From Candidatus Corynebacterium avicola (GTDB lineage: Bacteria; Actinomycetota; Actinomycetes; Mycobacteriales; Mycobacteriaceae), in the NCBI GenBank assembly GCA_019114135.1, contig DXGC01000103.1, forward strand, positions 1-62,716: 62,716 nucleotides of DNA. Direction: 5' to 3'. Within the stretch, counting starts at the first letter, position 1. The number at the start of each line of letters is the position of its first letter. Under the pieces are notes generated by a model that ran no database searches, had not been told where the DNA came from, and was given only the letters and a program-made list of their open reading frames with translations. Below, in pieces: positions 51,030-61,700 of the stretch. Position numbers and translations under genes: made by a program.

Positions 51030-52609
51030 GTGACACCGATCCTGAGGACCTGAGCGCCGACAACGCCGAGGCCGCAGGCTTCGGCGAAGCCACCCTCGGA
51101 GCGTCCGGCCTGGACCTGCCGATCGACCTGAACGCCCCGGAGAACGCCAAGGCCCACCAGGGCGCCGACGGCGACGGCGACGACGCCCCCGTGCACCGTC
51201 CGGTCACCCCGGAGGACCTCGCCGCGCTGGCCGAGGTCGAGGCCGAGCTCGACGTGCGTTGGCCGGAGACCAAGATCGACCCGACCATGGACCGCATCGA
51301 GCTGCTCATGGACCTGCTCGGCAGCCCTCAGCGCAACTACCAGGCCGTCCACGTCGCCGGCACCAACGGCAAGACCTCGGTGGTGCGCATGGTGGAGTCG
51401 CTGCTGCGCGCCTTCCACCGACGCACCGGCCGGACCACCAGCCCGCACCTGCAGCTTGCCACCGAGCGTATCGCCATCGACGGCCAGCCGATCCACCCGG
51501 CGGACTACGTCGCCACCTGGCGCGAGATCCAGCCCTTCGTGGAGATGGTCGACGCCAAGTCCCAGGCCGAGGGTGGCCCGGCGATGAGCAAGTTCGAGAT
51601 CCTCGTCGCCATGGCCTACGCCGCCTTCGCCGACGCCCCCGTCGACGTCGCCGTCGTCGAGGTCGGCCTCGGTGGCCGGTGGGACGCCACGAACGTCATC
51701 GACGCCGACGTCGCCGTGATCACCCCGATCGGCATGGACCACACCGACTACCTCGGCGACACCCTCGCCGAGATCGCCGGGGAGAAGGCCGGGATCATCA
51801 AGCAGCGCTGGGACGCCGACGACCTGCTCACCCCGCCGGACAACGTCGCCATCGTCGCCGAGCAGGAGCCCGAGGCCCTCGAGGTCGTCCTGCGCCAGGC
51901 CGTGGAGGCCGACTCTGCCGTCGCCCGTGCGGGCTCAGAGTTCGGGGTCGTGGAGTCCACCGTCGCCGTCGGCGGTCAGACCCTGACCCTGCGTGGCCTC
52001 GGCGGTACCTACAACGAGATCTTCCTGCCGCTCTCCGGTGCCCACCAGGCCCGCAATGCCGCGACCGCCCTCGCCGCGGTCGAGGCCTTCTTCGGTGCCG
52101 GCGCCGGACGCATGCTCGACGAGGAGACCGTCCGACGCGGCTTCGCCCAGGTGAGCTCCCCGGGACGCCTGGAGCGCGTGCGCTCCACCCCGAGCGTGTT
52201 CATCGACGCATCCCACAACCCGCACGGTGCCAGGGCACTGGCCGAGGCCGTCGACCGGGACTTCTCCTTCCGCCGTCTCGTCGGCGTCGTCAGCGTGCTG
52301 GGGGACAAGGACGCCCGCGGCATCCTCGCAGCCCTGGAACCGGTGCTCGACGAGATCGTCGTCACCCAGAACACCTCCCCGCGGGCGGTCGAGGTGGAGG
52401 TTCTCGCCGAGTACGCCCGCGACGCCTTCGGTGAGGAGCGCGTCCACGTCGCCGTGAACCTGCCCGGCGCCGTCGAACTGGCCGTCCAGCTCGCCGAGGA
52501 CGACGGTGGTTTCGGTGACACCCAGGTCTCCGGCGCCGGCGTCCTGGTCACCGGTTCGGTCGTCACCGCCGGTGAGGCCCGGGCCCTGTTCGGAAAGGAT
52601 CCTGCGTGA
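51026..52609 (+). CDS. folC: folylpolyglutamate synthase / dihydrofolate synthase
   Basis: FolC adds glutamates to folates (and makes dihydrofolate from dihydropteroate). The 527-residue protein has the P-loop [12 protein letters not shown] (about 112), [43 protein letters not shown] and the C-terminal [14 protein letters not shown]. The first 75 residues form an acidic, Asp/Ala-rich extension absent from most FolC. ATG 51026 overlaps valS, and the next gene overlaps its stop, so valS-folC-LOG-DUF4233 act as one operon with coupled translation. Confidence 0.95.
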
Positions 52610-53214
52610 CGGCCGTACCGACAACGGACGCCCTGACGTCACCCGCTCCCAAGCGCGTCGCGCTCTACCTCGGATCGGCCCACGGCGACAGCCCGGCCTA
52701 CCGGGAGATGACCGTCACCGTCGTGCGCGCCCTCGCGGCATCCGGCCACAGCCTGGTCTACGGCGGTGGCTCCGTCGGCCTGATGGGCGTGGCCGCCGAC
52801 ACCGCGCTGGAGGCCGGGATGGAGGTCCACGGGGTGATCACCCAGGCGCTGCTCGACCGGGAGATCCGCCACACCGGGCTGACCAGCCTCGAGGTCGTGG
52901 ACACCATGACCGAGCGTAAGCAGCGCATGGCCGAGCTGGCCGACGCCATGGTCACCCTTCCCGGCGGGATCGGCACCCTGGAGGAGTTCTTCGAGGTGTG
53001 GACCGCACAGGTTCTCGGCATCCACCGCAAACCCGTCGCCCTCATCGACGTCGAGGACTACTGGGCCCCGATGCTCGAGATGATCGACCGGATGGTGGAA
53101 CGTGGCTTCTTCGCCGCCGAGCACCGCGACCGGTTGATCCACCTCCACGACCCCGCGGAGCTGACCGGTGCATTGGACTGCTGGGTACCTGCTGCGGCAA
53201 AGTGGTCCTCATGA
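52606..53214 (+). CDS. LOG-family nucleotide phosphoribohydrolase
   Basis: A 202-residue Rossmann-like protein of the lysine decarboxylase-like (LOG) family with SLVYGGGSVGLMGVAAD and LPGGIGTLEEFFEVWT (the PGGxGTxxE motif). LOG enzymes release N6-substituted adenine from nucleoside monophosphates (cytokinin-type) or act as general AMP/pyrimidine nucleosidases. The first 15 residues are extra. GTG 52606 overlaps folC, and the DUF4233 gene overlaps its own stop. The physiological substrate in actinobacteria is uncertain. Confidence 0.9.
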   Translation: MTAVPTTDALTSPAPKRVALYLGSAHGDSPAYREMTVTVVRALAASGHSLVYGGGSVGLMGVAADTALEAGMEVHGVITQALLDREIRHTGLTSLEVVDTMTERKQRMAELADAMVTLPGGIGTLEEFFEVWTAQVLGIHRKPVALIDVEDYWAPMLEMIDRMVERGFFAAEHRDRLIHLHDPAELTGALDCWVPAAAKWSS

Positions 53215-53645
53215 GTGACAACACCTCCTCCACCCCGCTGGGTACTCCGCACGAGCTGGAGGTCGACCCCTTCAAGGGGCTGAAGGGCATGATGGCCGGC
53301 ATCATGCTGATGGAGGCCATCACCGTCCTGCTGGTGCTGACCGTGGTCGGCGTCATCGACGACGGCTCCTACGCCACCCCGTTCAACCTGGGCTACGTGG
53401 GTGGTCTCGGCGTGCTGATGGTGGTGGCGTCGTTCCTGCAGTTCAGGCCCTGGGCGGACAAGATGAACATCGGTCTGCAGGTGCTGGCGCTGATCGGTGG
53501 GTTCATCCACCCGACCATGTTCTTCGTCGCGATCCTGTTCATCCTCGCCTGGTGGTACACCTACCACCTGCGGGCGAACGTGAAGTCCCGCATGGACAAG
53601 GGCCTGCTGCCGGCCCAGCACTTCAAGAACGTCAAGGATTCCTGA
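53211..53645 (+). CDS. DUF4233 membrane protein
   Basis: A 144-residue protein with four hydrophobic helices (MMAGIMLMEAITVLLVLTV, GYVGGLGVLMVVASFLQF, LQVLALIGGFIHPTMFFVAI, FILAWWYTYHL) and short charged ends. It matches the actinobacterial DUF4233 family, usually encoded just after folC, as here. The function is unknown. ATG 53211 overlaps the LOG gene by 4 nt, and a strong terminator follows. Confidence 0.85.
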   Translation: MSDNTSSTPLGTPHELEVDPFKGLKGMMAGIMLMEAITVLLVLTVVGVIDDGSYATPFNLGYVGGLGVLMVVASFLQFRPWADKMNIGLQVLALIGGFIHPTMFFVAILFILAWWYTYHLRANVKSRMDKGLLPAQHFKNVKDS

Positions 53646-53664
53646 CCCGTCACCGCGTTCAGAG

Positions 53665-53698
53665 CCCCGCGACCGAGATTCGGTCGCGGGGTCTTTTT
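53665..53698 (+). terminator. terminator of the valS-folC operon
   Basis: A perfect 12-bp stem CCCCGCGACCGA/TCGGTCGCGGGG with a 3-nt loop, then TC and five T. It also ends close to the convergent GNAT gene. Confidence 0.95.
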
Positions 53699-53727
53699 CT
53701 CCGGTGTGGTACCCCCGGGGGTGGATA

Positions 53728-54087
53728 TCAGACTTCGCCGGCGTGCTGCAGGACGTACTCGTTGGCGTCCTCGGTGGGGGAGCTGACCGGACCGTCGTAG
53801 CCGTTCTTCTCGATCCAGGAGGCGACGAACTGGCAGGACGGCACGACCGTCATTCCCTGGGCACGGGTGTCTTCCAGCGCTGCACGGACCAGGACGCTGC
53901 CGAGGCCGCGTCCGGCGTACTCGTCACCGACCAGGGTGTGGTGGAAGATCCGCTGGTCATCGCGGTCCACGAAGTAGGCGGCGCCCAGGCGGGTGCCGTC
54001 TGCGGCGAGGTACACGGCGTAGGCGTTGCCCTTGTCCGTCACCCGGACCTCGACGGGCGCGCCTGTCTTGTCGGTCAGTTCTGCCAT
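53728..54087 (-). CDS. small GNAT-fold N-acetyltransferase (Gcn5-related, YjdJ-like)
   Basis: A 119-residue protein of the short GNAT group. VGDEYAGRGLGSVLVRAAL carries the acetyl-CoA pyrophosphate loop (x-x-G-x-G-L), and VVPSCQFVASWIEKN is the conserved C-terminal strand-helix. ATG 54087 has AAGGAGA 7 nt upstream, so the frame upstream to 54297 is not used. The substrate is unknown. Between its start and the PTS gene (274 nt) lies AACAGT-N5-ACTGTT (54148-54164), which overlaps its likely promoter and may be an operator. Confidence 0.8.
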   Translation of the reverse strand: MAELTDKTGAPVEVRVTDKGNAYAVYLAADGTRLGAAYFVDRDDQRIFHHTLVGDEYAGRGLGSVLVRAALEDTRAQGMTVVPSCQFVASWIEKNGYDGPVSSPTEDANEYVLQHAGEV

Positions 54088-54147
54088 TGCCTGTCTCCTT
54101 AACCACTCATCGAACCGCGTGCTCACTGTCACTGAGCGTCTCTCACT

Positions 54148-54164
54148 AACAGTCTTACACTGTT
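54148..54164. promoter_or_regulatory. inverted repeat in the GNAT-PTS divergent gap
   Basis: AACAGTCTTACACTGTT, arms 6 bp, spacer 5. On the minus strand it overlaps the -10-like TAAGACT of the GNAT gene. Confidence 0.4.
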
Positions 54165-54361
54165 CAGCTTGACGCACGTGGCCAATTGTTGCATGTCCAA
54201 ACGTTCCGGGAAAGGAAAACTCGATCAAACTATGGCTGTGATCATCGAATCCAGGAAGTAGGCTGTGGATCACATATTCACTTAAGCGAGTGACCAAAAC
54301 GTCCCAGCCCGCACCCAGTCTCCGGGGCGGGCAGGGACGAGATGTGCGGAAGAGAGCGAGT

Positions 54362-56461
54362 ATGAGTCAGGAATCGGTGGTGTCCCCGCTGGCGGGAACC
54401 GTCATCAACATGTCGGAGGTCCCGGACCCCGTCTTCGCCAGGGAAGCGATGGGAGTGGGGTTCGGTGTCGCAGACACCCCCGGCGGCCCAGTGCTCTCCC
54501 CGGTGACGGGAAAGGTCGTCATGGTGGCCAAGACCGGCCACGCCGTGGGAATCGCGACGGAGTCGGGACTCCAGTACCTTGTCCACCTCGGTATCGACAC
54601 CGTGGAGTTGGAGGGACGTCCCTTCACCGTCGACGTCGCCAAGGGGGACCAGGTCGAGGCCGGCCAGCAGATCGCCACGATGGATGTGGAGGCGGTCACC
54701 TCGGCGGGCAAGGACACCACCACGGTGGTCGTCATCACGAACTCGAAGAAGAAGGTCGACTCGATCGACGTCACGGTCGGGGAAGCCCAGGGCGGTGACA
54801 CGGTTGCCGAGGTCACCCTGGTGGCCGAGGGTGCTAACGACGCTGAGGACGCTGAGACCGCCGAGAAGCCGGTCGCCGCGTCGGTCGGCGGCGCGACAGG
54901 GGCGGCGTCCGGCAGCGGGGCGGAGGCTGGACCGTCCACAGCGGAACAGCGTCCCGCCGACCTCACCGGCCACGACGCCACCGCCTGGGACATCATCCAC
55001 AACATCGGTGGTGCGGAGAATGTCCGAAGCGTGACGCACTGCATCACCCGGTTGCGTTTCTACCTCAAGGACCAGGACATTGCGGACGACGAGACCGTCG
55101 CCGACCTTGACGGGGTCATCGACGTCGTCAAGGCCGCCGGTCAGTACCAGGTGGTCATCGGCGCCGACGTCGAGGACGTCTACGCGGCCACCGAAGCCCA
55201 GCTCGGCATGGGAGACGGAGCGGACGGGGCCGACGGTGACGGCGCCAGCGCTGACGTGGAGGAGCGGGAGCGTCCCACCACGGTGATCGGGTGGGCGAAG
55301 TACGGGTTCTCCGAACTCATCGGCGTGATCACCGGATCGATGATCCCGGTGATCGGCCTGCTTGCCGCGGCCGGTGTGATCAAGGGAATCCTGTCGCTGC
55401 TGCTGGCCTTCGACCTCGTCACCGAGGAGACACCCACCTACCAGATCATCGAGGCGATGAGCGATGCGGTGTTCTTCTTCCTGCCGATCTTCGTCGGCTT
55501 CACCGCCGCCCGCAGACTCGGTTCCGACCCGATCATCGTGGCGATCATCGGTGGTGTGCTCTGTTACCCGACCCTTCTGGACATCTCGGAGACCGAGGGG
55601 GACAAGGAACTGCTGGGTATGACCCTGAACGCCGACTTCTTCGGGATTCCGATCCACATCCCGAGCTACTCGGCCTCGATCTTCCCGATCATCGTCGCCG
55701 CCTGGCTGGCAGCCCGCATCGAGCCGTGGCTGAAGCGGGTCGTCCCCAACGTGGTGCGGATGATCTTCGTGCCGCTGCTCGAAGTGGTCATCGTCTCCCT
55801 GGCGATCCTGCTGATTCTCGGGCCGGTCGTCATGTTCATCTCCACCGGTATCGCCAACGGCATCCAGAGCTTCTACGACCTCTCGCCGATCATCTCGGGC
55901 ACGGTCATCGGTGGCTTCTACCAGTCCTTGGTGATCTTCGGACTGCACTGGGCGGTCATCCCGCTGGTCGCCCAGGACATCGCCTCGGTGGGCAGCTCCA
56001 ACCTCAACGCGATCATCTCCGCGACGATGGTCGCTCAGGGTGGTGCCGCACTCGCGATCCTGTTCAAGACGAAGATCGAGAAGATCAAGGGCCTTTCCGG
56101 TCCCGCCGCCATCTCCGCCTTCTGCGGTATCACCGAGCCGGCGATGTACGGACTGAACCTGAAGTACGGTCGGGTCTTCATCATGGCGTCCGTCGGTGGT
56201 GCCGTCGGTGGTCTGCTGACCGGCCTGTTCAACGTGAACATGTGGGGCTTCACCGGAGCGTTCGTCGGCTTCACCTCCTTCGTCAACCCGGACGACGGCA
56301 TCGACGGCAGCTTCTGGGGCTTCCTCATCGCCTCGTTCGCCGCACTGGCGGTGTCCTTCGTGCTGACCTGGTTCTTCGGCTTCAAGGACTCCGATGTCGA
56401 GAACTCCCGCGAGGTGAAGAAGGTCCGTCTGGGACGCCGCGAGCCGACGGCGTCGAAGTAA
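54362..56461 (+). CDS. PTS sugar permease EIIABC, glucose/beta-glucoside superfamily, IIA first
   Basis: A 699-residue phosphotransferase permease. The order is IIA (residues 1-150; phospho-His73 in QYLVHLGIDTVEL), a Glu/Ala-rich linker, IIB (about 190-290; phospho-Cys226 in THCITRLRF) and membrane IIC (about 310-690; about 10 helices with GITEPAMYGLNLKYGR). The usual order in corynebacterial glucoside permeases is IIB-IIC-IIA. IIC resembles the beta-glucoside/sucrose/trehalose branch, so the sugar could be a glucoside or disaccharide; I cannot say which. No glycosidase or antiterminator is adjacent. ATG 54362 follows GGAAGAGAG. Confidence 0.88.
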   Translation: MSQESVVSPLAGTVINMSEVPDPVFAREAMGVGFGVADTPGGPVLSPVTGKVVMVAKTGHAVGIATESGLQYLVHLGIDTVELEGRPFTVDVAKGDQVEAGQQIATMDVEAVTSAGKDTTTVVVITNSKKKVDSIDVTVGEAQGGDTVAEVTLVAEGANDAEDAETAEKPVAASVGGATGAASGSGAEAGPSTAEQRPADLTGHDATAWDIIHNIGGAENVRSVTHCITRLRFYLKDQDIADDETVADLDGVIDVVKAAGQYQVVIGADVEDVYAATEAQLGMGDGADGADGDGASADVEERERPTTVIGWAKYGFSELIGVITGSMIPVIGLLAAAGVIKGILSLLLAFDLVTEETPTYQIIEAMSDAVFFFLPIFVGFTAARRLGSDPIIVAIIGGVLCYPTLLDISETEGDKELLGMTLNADFFGIPIHIPSYSASIFPIIVAAWLAARIEPWLKRVVPNVVRMIFVPLLEVVIVSLAILLILGPVVMFISTGIANGIQSFYDLSPIISGTVIGGFYQSLVIFGLHWAVIPLVAQDIASVGSSNLNAIISATMVAQGGAALAILFKTKIEKIKGLSGPAAISAFCGITEPAMYGLNLKYGRVFIMASVGGAVGGLLTGLFNVNMWGFTGAFVGFTSFVNPDDGIDGSFWGFLIASFAALAVSFVLTWFFGFKDSDVENSREVKKVRLGRREPTASK

Positions 56462-56512
56462 CCACTGACGCCGCTCCCTCGTGGAACGCCGGGCAGCTAG
56501 AATCCCGAATCT

Positions 56513-57190
56513 ATGTTGAACTACCGGCCCGGGGAGCGGGCACTCGCGATGTGCCTGGCCGCCGTGGCCGGTTACGCCGATTCCATCGGCTTCATGTTCT
56601 ACGGCGGAGTCTTCCTGTCGTTCATGTCCGGCAACAGCACCCGCTTCGCCGTGTCCTTCGTCGAGGGCGACGCCGACCTGATGTGGTTGGCCGGGCAGTG
56701 CATCGGACTGTTCATGGCCGGGGTCATCCTGGGTGCGTTCGTGCACCGGGTCACGACCCTGAAGTTCGGCAAACTGCGCGCCCGTGAGGCGGTCATGGTC
56801 ACCGTAGCTTCCTTGTTCACCCTCAGTGCCGTGCTGCTCGGCTTCGGCTGGGAGTGGGCGTGCCTGCTGGTGCTGTCGTTGGGCATCGGTGCGGTGAACT
56901 CGGTCTTCGAGCGCGACGGTGAGGTCAGCGTGGCGCTCACCTACGTCACCGGCACCTTGGTGAAGGCCGGACAGCGCTTCGTGGACTCCTTCTTCGGGGG
57001 ACGCACCGCCGCCTGGGTGTACCCGCTGATCACGGCGTTGTGTCTGTCGGTCGGTGCGGTCGTCGGGGCGGTGCTCTTCGTCAACGTGGAACTGACGGCG
57101 GTGTATCCGCTGGCCGGGTTCGTGGTGTTGCTGGCCATCGGAAACCAGGTTGTCCGGGAGGGACGCCGTCGCCGGGGGCTCCCTCTGTGA
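56513..57190 (+). CDS. DUF1275 (YoaK-type) membrane protein
   Basis: A 225-residue protein with six hydrophobic helices. The first carries [28 protein letters not shown], the family hallmark (AGxxDxxGF then MSGN), and [17 protein letters not shown] corresponds to the conserved TGTLVK segment. The family is of unknown function. ATG 56513 lies 9 nt after TAGAAT. It sits between the PTS permease and ndk, 51 nt after the former. Confidence 0.86.
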   Translation: MLNYRPGERALAMCLAAVAGYADSIGFMFYGGVFLSFMSGNSTRFAVSFVEGDADLMWLAGQCIGLFMAGVILGAFVHRVTTLKFGKLRAREAVMVTVASLFTLSAVLLGFGWEWACLLVLSLGIGAVNSVFERDGEVSVALTYVTGTLVKAGQRFVDSFFGGRTAAWVYPLITALCLSVGAVVGAVLFVNVELTAVYPLAGFVVLLAIGNQVVREGRRRRGLPL

Positions 57191-57211
57191 TGCGGGGGCC
57201 GCGGTATTCGG

Positions 57212-57217
57212 TAGGCT
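57212..57217 (+). promoter_or_regulatory. -10 box of leaderless ndk
   Basis: TAGGCT lies 7 nt before ATG 57225; no Shine-Dalgarno sequence is visible. Confidence 0.55.
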
Positions 57218-57224
57218 GACGGAC

Positions 57225-57635
57225 ATGACTGAACGTACTCTCATCCTCATCAAGCCGGACGGCGTCGCACGTGGCATCGTCGGCGAGATCATCGCCCGTA
57301 TCGAGCGCAAGGGCCTGACCCTCTCCGCCCTGGATCTGCGGGTCGCCGACCGCGAGACCGCCGAGAAGCACTACGCCGAGCACGCCGACAAGCCGTTCTT
57401 CGGTGACCTCGTCGACTTCGTCACCTCTGCACCGCTGGTCGCCGGCATCGTCGAGGGCGACCGTGCCATCGACGCCTGGCGTCAGATCGCCGGTGGCACC
57501 GACCCGGTCTCCAAGGCTGCACCGGGTTCCATCCGCGGCGACTTCGCCACCTCCGTGGGCGAGAACGTCGTCCACGGCTCCGACTCCCCGGAGTCCGCCG
57601 AGCGCGAGATCGGCATCTGGTTCCCGAACCTCTAG
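57225..57635 (+). CDS. ndk: nucleoside diphosphate kinase
   Basis: A 136-residue NDP kinase, the standard length. [13 protein letters not shown] at the N-terminus, the Asn/Asp nucleotide contacts, [25 protein letters not shown] with the catalytic His, and the WFP end are conserved. It transfers the gamma phosphate between nucleoside di- and triphosphates. It converges with the membrane protein at 57649 (13-nt gap). Confidence 0.97.
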   Translation: MTERTLILIKPDGVARGIVGEIIARIERKGLTLSALDLRVADRETAEKHYAEHADKPFFGDLVDFVTSAPLVAGIVEGDRAIDAWRQIAGGTDPVSKAAPGSIRGDFATSVGENVVHGSDSPESAEREIGIWFPNL

Positions 57636-57648
57636 ATCTTCTCAAGGT

Positions 57649-58446
57649 CTACGCGGCCGCGTCACCGGTGCACCCAGTGCACACGGCGTCGCGGCCGTTT
57701 TCCGTCAGCGCCACCCAGTTCACGATGGTGTTGTCGGACTTCCGCTCGCGGAGGGCGACGGCCTGACCGCGGGCGCTGAGTGCGTCCACCGCGGTGTGCA
57801 GCTCCGTCCGGTCGACGCCCAGGGGGCCGGCGGCGTCCTGCAGCGCGTCCATGCGCACCTGCCGACCGTGTGGCACGGCCTGCAGGGCGTAGAGCGTGGT
57901 GGCGACGGCGTCGGTGCCATTGGTGGGGGTCCAGTCCGGTTCGGCGGCGAAGACGGTCTCCAGGGGGACGTAACCCACCGGGTTGGCGTCGGTCAGGTGG
58001 AAGTACCTCCAGCTCAGACCGAAGACGACGGCGGTGACGGCGCCGGCCCAGATCCAGCCGACGACCGTCGCCGGGATCCATCCACCGATCATGACCATGA
58101 TGTAGACCGCGGGGCCGGTGTAGGTCAGGTAGCGCTGCCGCTTCTCGTCCGGGGTTTCCGGGGTGTCTGGAGCCTTGGTGCCGCCCAGGGACCGCGGTGT
58201 CTCGGAGTCCGGTCTCATCGGGGCGTGGTTGTTGGAGCGCAGTCCGCTGCGATGGTGGCGCACCGTGATGGCGATCGCGATGACCGCGAAGAGGACTGTG
58301 AAGACGATGAGCAGCCATGGTTCAGCCACGGGGGAGGCGATGACTCCGATAATCACCGCGGCGACCGCGGTGAAGAGGATCCGTGAGGGGCCGGAGAGCG
58401 CAGAGCTGCTGTGGAGAGTATGGAGATGCTGGAGATCCTTGCTCAT
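57649..58446 (-). CDS. membrane protein with a winged-helix-like C-terminal domain
   Basis: A 265-residue protein. Two helices (ILFTAVAAVIIGVIASPVAEP, then LLIVFTVLFAVIAIAITV) precede a charged loop, then two more (AVYIMVMIGGWIPATVVGWI, WAGAVTAVVFGLSW). Residues about 180-255 have the pattern of a winged helix (GRQVRMDALQDAAGPLGVDR, TELHTAVDALSARGQ, VNWVALTENGRDAV; the LTENGR turn is common in MarR/PadR wings). I recognise no named family. ATG 58446 lies 6 nt after TATCCT. It is divergent from rne and convergent with ndk. The function is unknown. Confidence 0.7.
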   Translation of the reverse strand: MSKDLQHLHTLHSSSALSGPSRILFTAVAAVIIGVIASPVAEPWLLIVFTVLFAVIAIAITVRHHRSGLRSNNHAPMRPDSETPRSLGGTKAPDTPETPDEKRQRYLTYTGPAVYIMVMIGGWIPATVVGWIWAGAVTAVVFGLSWRYFHLTDANPVGYVPLETVFAAEPDWTPTNGTDAVATTLYALQAVPHGRQVRMDALQDAAGPLGVDRTELHTAVDALSARGQAVALRERKSDNTIVNWVALTENGRDAVCTGCTGDAAA

Positions 58447-58452
58447 GTTCTC

Positions 58453-58458
58453 AGGATA
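58453..58458 (-). promoter_or_regulatory. -10 box of the leaderless membrane-protein gene
   Basis: TATCCT on the minus strand lies 6 nt before ATG 58446. Confidence 0.5.
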
Positions 58459-58513
58459 GCTGTGAAAGACACATGCTGAGGGCAGTAATGGCGAAGACAA
58501 GGGGGCAGGTATG

Positions 58514-58528
58514 CAACAATGGTTGTTG
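58514..58528. other. CAACAA-TGG-TTGTTG inverted repeat in the rne upstream region
   Basis: A perfect 6-bp inverted repeat with a 3-nt centre, 194 nt before rne, inside the gap between divergent genes. It may be a hairpin in a long rne leader, which in other bacteria is a target of autoregulation, or an operator. Confidence 0.4.
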
Positions 58529-58721
58529 TATCGAGCAGCGCCCTCATATAGACGTCAGGCGCGCCGTACACCCGAAGACAACACAAAAGACAACTCATTC
58601 GTCATGGCAGGTCGCCCTCCGCGGCCGGTGGACACGATGTGAGGCTGCGACAACCGCGCCCGTCGTGCACCGGAGTTTCGCGTGCGAGATGGCCACCGCC
58701 GTGATGACACCAAGGAGAACA

Positions 58722-61700
58722 GTGGCGAATTCAGCCGACACCACCGACAAGAGTGCGGTGCAGGATCTGGCCGCGGCAGCAACAGCCGTGCAGACCAACG
58801 AGCTGGGGGAGAAGGTGAGAGTCCACGCCCTCGCCAAGGCACTGGGGGTGACCAGTGCACAACTGATCACGGTGCTCGCCGAGAACGGCATCGAGAACAA
58901 GCGCGCAGCATCGACGCTGCCGAAGTCGGACGTCGAGGCCTTCCTCGGCCGGCTCAGCAGTGCCGACGAGGCCGCCGAAGAGGAAGAGGGTCAGGACGCT
59001 CCGGTTCAGGACGCTCCGGCGACACGGTCGCGTCGTTCCCGACGTCGCCGGACGACCCGTCCGGCGGCCGCTCCGCAGGAGCAGGTAGCAGAAGAACAGA
59101 TTGAAGAAGCCGCCGAGGAACCGGCGACCGAGCCCGCCCAGGAGCAGCGCAAGGTCGTCCGCCGTCGGGTCGTCCGACGTGTCGGTTCACGCAGCGCCGC
59201 CCACGGTGCCGAGCAACTGCGCCGCGAGAAGGAGCAGGAGCGCGCCAACAACAGCCGCAACGGTGACGGCAATGACGACGGTGAGTCGTCCGACTCCACC
59301 ACCTCCGGTGGCTCCCGGCGTCGCCGGGGGAGCCGGGGCCGCGGCCGTGGTCGCAGCCGTCAGAACGACAACGGCAACAAGAACGCCGACAACGCCGCCA
59401 ACGCCGACAACGCGACGTCCGACGCCGACTCCCACCAGCAGGAGGCCGCGAACGCCGAGCCGAAACCACCGACCATCGGCGGCAAGGACACCAAGGGCGT
59501 CCGCGTCGTCGACGAGCCGGTGAAGCTGAAGGGCTCGACCCGCCTGGAGTCCAAGCGCCGGTGGCGCGAGGCCCAGGGTAACGAGAAGCGTCGTGCGGTC
59601 TCCCGCGCCGAGTTCATCGCCCGCCGCGAGAACATCTACCGCTCCATGGTGGTGCGCGACTCGCAGCGCACCGACCACGACGGCACGGTCACCCAGGTCG
59701 GCGTCGTCGAGGACGGCCTGCTCGTCGAGCACTTCGTGACCAGCGAGACCCAGACCTCCACCATCGGCAACATCTATCTCGGCCGGGTGCAGAATGTCCT
59801 GGCCAGCATGGAGGCCGCGTTCATCGACATCGGCACCGGGCGCAACGCCGTGCTCTACGCCAGCGAGGTCGACTGGCGCTCCGAGCACATCCGAGGCCGC
59901 TCCCGCCGCATCGAGTCCGCCCTGAAGCAGGGCGACCAGGTGTTGGTGCAGGTGATCAAGGACCCGCTGGGGCACAAGGGTGCCCGTCTGACCAACCGAG
60001 TCAGCTTCGCCGGCCGCTACCTGGTGTACCTGCCCGGCGGCAAGACCCAGGGAATCTCCCGCAAGCTGCCGGAGTCCGAGCGCAAGCGTCTCAAGGGGAT
60101 CCTGGGACGCGTCGTCCCCGACGGCGGCGGCACCATCATCCGCACCGCCGCCGAGGGCGTCAGCGAGGAGAAGATCGCCGAGGACGTCGACCGGCTGCAC
60201 CGCCGTTGGATCGACATCACCGAGCGTGAGCAGGTCGAGCGCGACAAGAAGGGCGCCAGGCCGGTGACGATGTACGAGGAGCCGAACCTCCTCGTCAAGA
60301 TCGTCCGCGACATGTTCAACGAGGACTTCAACGAGCTCGTCGTCGACGGTGGGAACTCCAGCCGTACCGTGCTGGACTACATCGAGCGCATGGCCCCGGA
60401 CCTGGTCGACAAGGTCGTCACCTGGGACCGCGACGCCCACGACGGGCAGGACGCCTTCGACGCCTACGAGCTGGACGCCCAGCTCACCGCCGCGCTCAGC
60501 CAGAAGGTGTGGCTGCCGTCGGGCGGTTACCTGATCATCGACAAGACCGAGGCGATGACGGTCATCGACGTCAACACCGGCAGCTTCGTCGGTTCCGGCG
60601 GCAACCTCGAGGAGACGGTCACCAAGAACAACCTCGAGGCCGCCGAGGAGATTGTCCGGCAGATGCGTCTGCGCGACATGGGCGGGATGATCGTCGTCGA
60701 CTTCATCGACATGGTGCTGGAGGAGAACCAGGACCTGGTGCTGCGCCGACTGCAGGAGTACCTGGTCAGCGACCGCACCAAGCACAAGGTCTCCGAGGTG
60801 ACCAGCCTGGGCCTGGTGCAGATGACCCGTAAGCGTCTGGGTGTGGGCCTGCTGGAGACCTACACCACCGAGTGCGAGGCATGTTCCGGTCGCGGTGTGA
60901 TCGTCCACGATGATCCGGTGGAGCACGTCCACGAGGTCGACGGTGATAGCAATGCCTCCGACGGCAGCGACCGTGGTGACCGTGACGGCAAGGGCGGTCG
61001 AGGCTCCCGCCACCGTGACCACCACAGCCAGGCCGACCGTGAGGGGCTGAAGCAGGCCCGTCACGAGCAGGAGATCCGTCGTCGCTACGAGCAGATGATG
61101 GAGGAGAACGCCGCCACCTCGTTGGAGGAGACCCCGGAGACGACCGGTGTCGTGCCGTCCGCGGAGAACCCGGAGTCCGCTGAGTCTCCGGACACCGGGC
61201 AGGACCGCCCGCGTCGCGTGCGCCGTCGGGTGGTGCGTCGCGGTCGTGCGCAGGACGCTCCGGCTGCCGAGAAGAAGGCTGACCGGGAGAGGAAGGCGGC
61301 ACAGGACACGTCGTCCGTGTCGTCGGACTCCACCGCCGACGAAGGTGTGTCCGATGATCTCGAGTCGATCATCTCCCGGGCCATCTCCTACGCCGATGAG
61401 ATCGATCCGGAGGAGCCCTCGGGAGCGGACTACGTCGACGACTACGCTGCCGACCACCCCGACGACGACGCCGAGGCCGAAGTCGAGGCTGCTGCGTCTG
61501 CTCCGGTCGCCACCTCTGTCCGTCGTGACCGTCGCGGACGCCGGGTCGTCCGACGCATCACAGAGACCCCGGAGCCGGCCCCGTCCGAGAGTGAAGCCGA
61601 GGCGACGGAAGCTCCCGAGGCCGCCGAGCCGACCGACTCCCTGTCGCAGTACCGGCAGGCGCGCCAGGAGTTCGACCGTTCGCCGCGTCGTCGCCGGAAG

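Noticed and set aside
54278..57310. Open frame of 1010 codons on the minus strand over the PTS permease and DUF1275 gene
   Set aside because: Composition (His, Asp, Gly, Arg) is that of a reverse-strand shadow and no motif is present.
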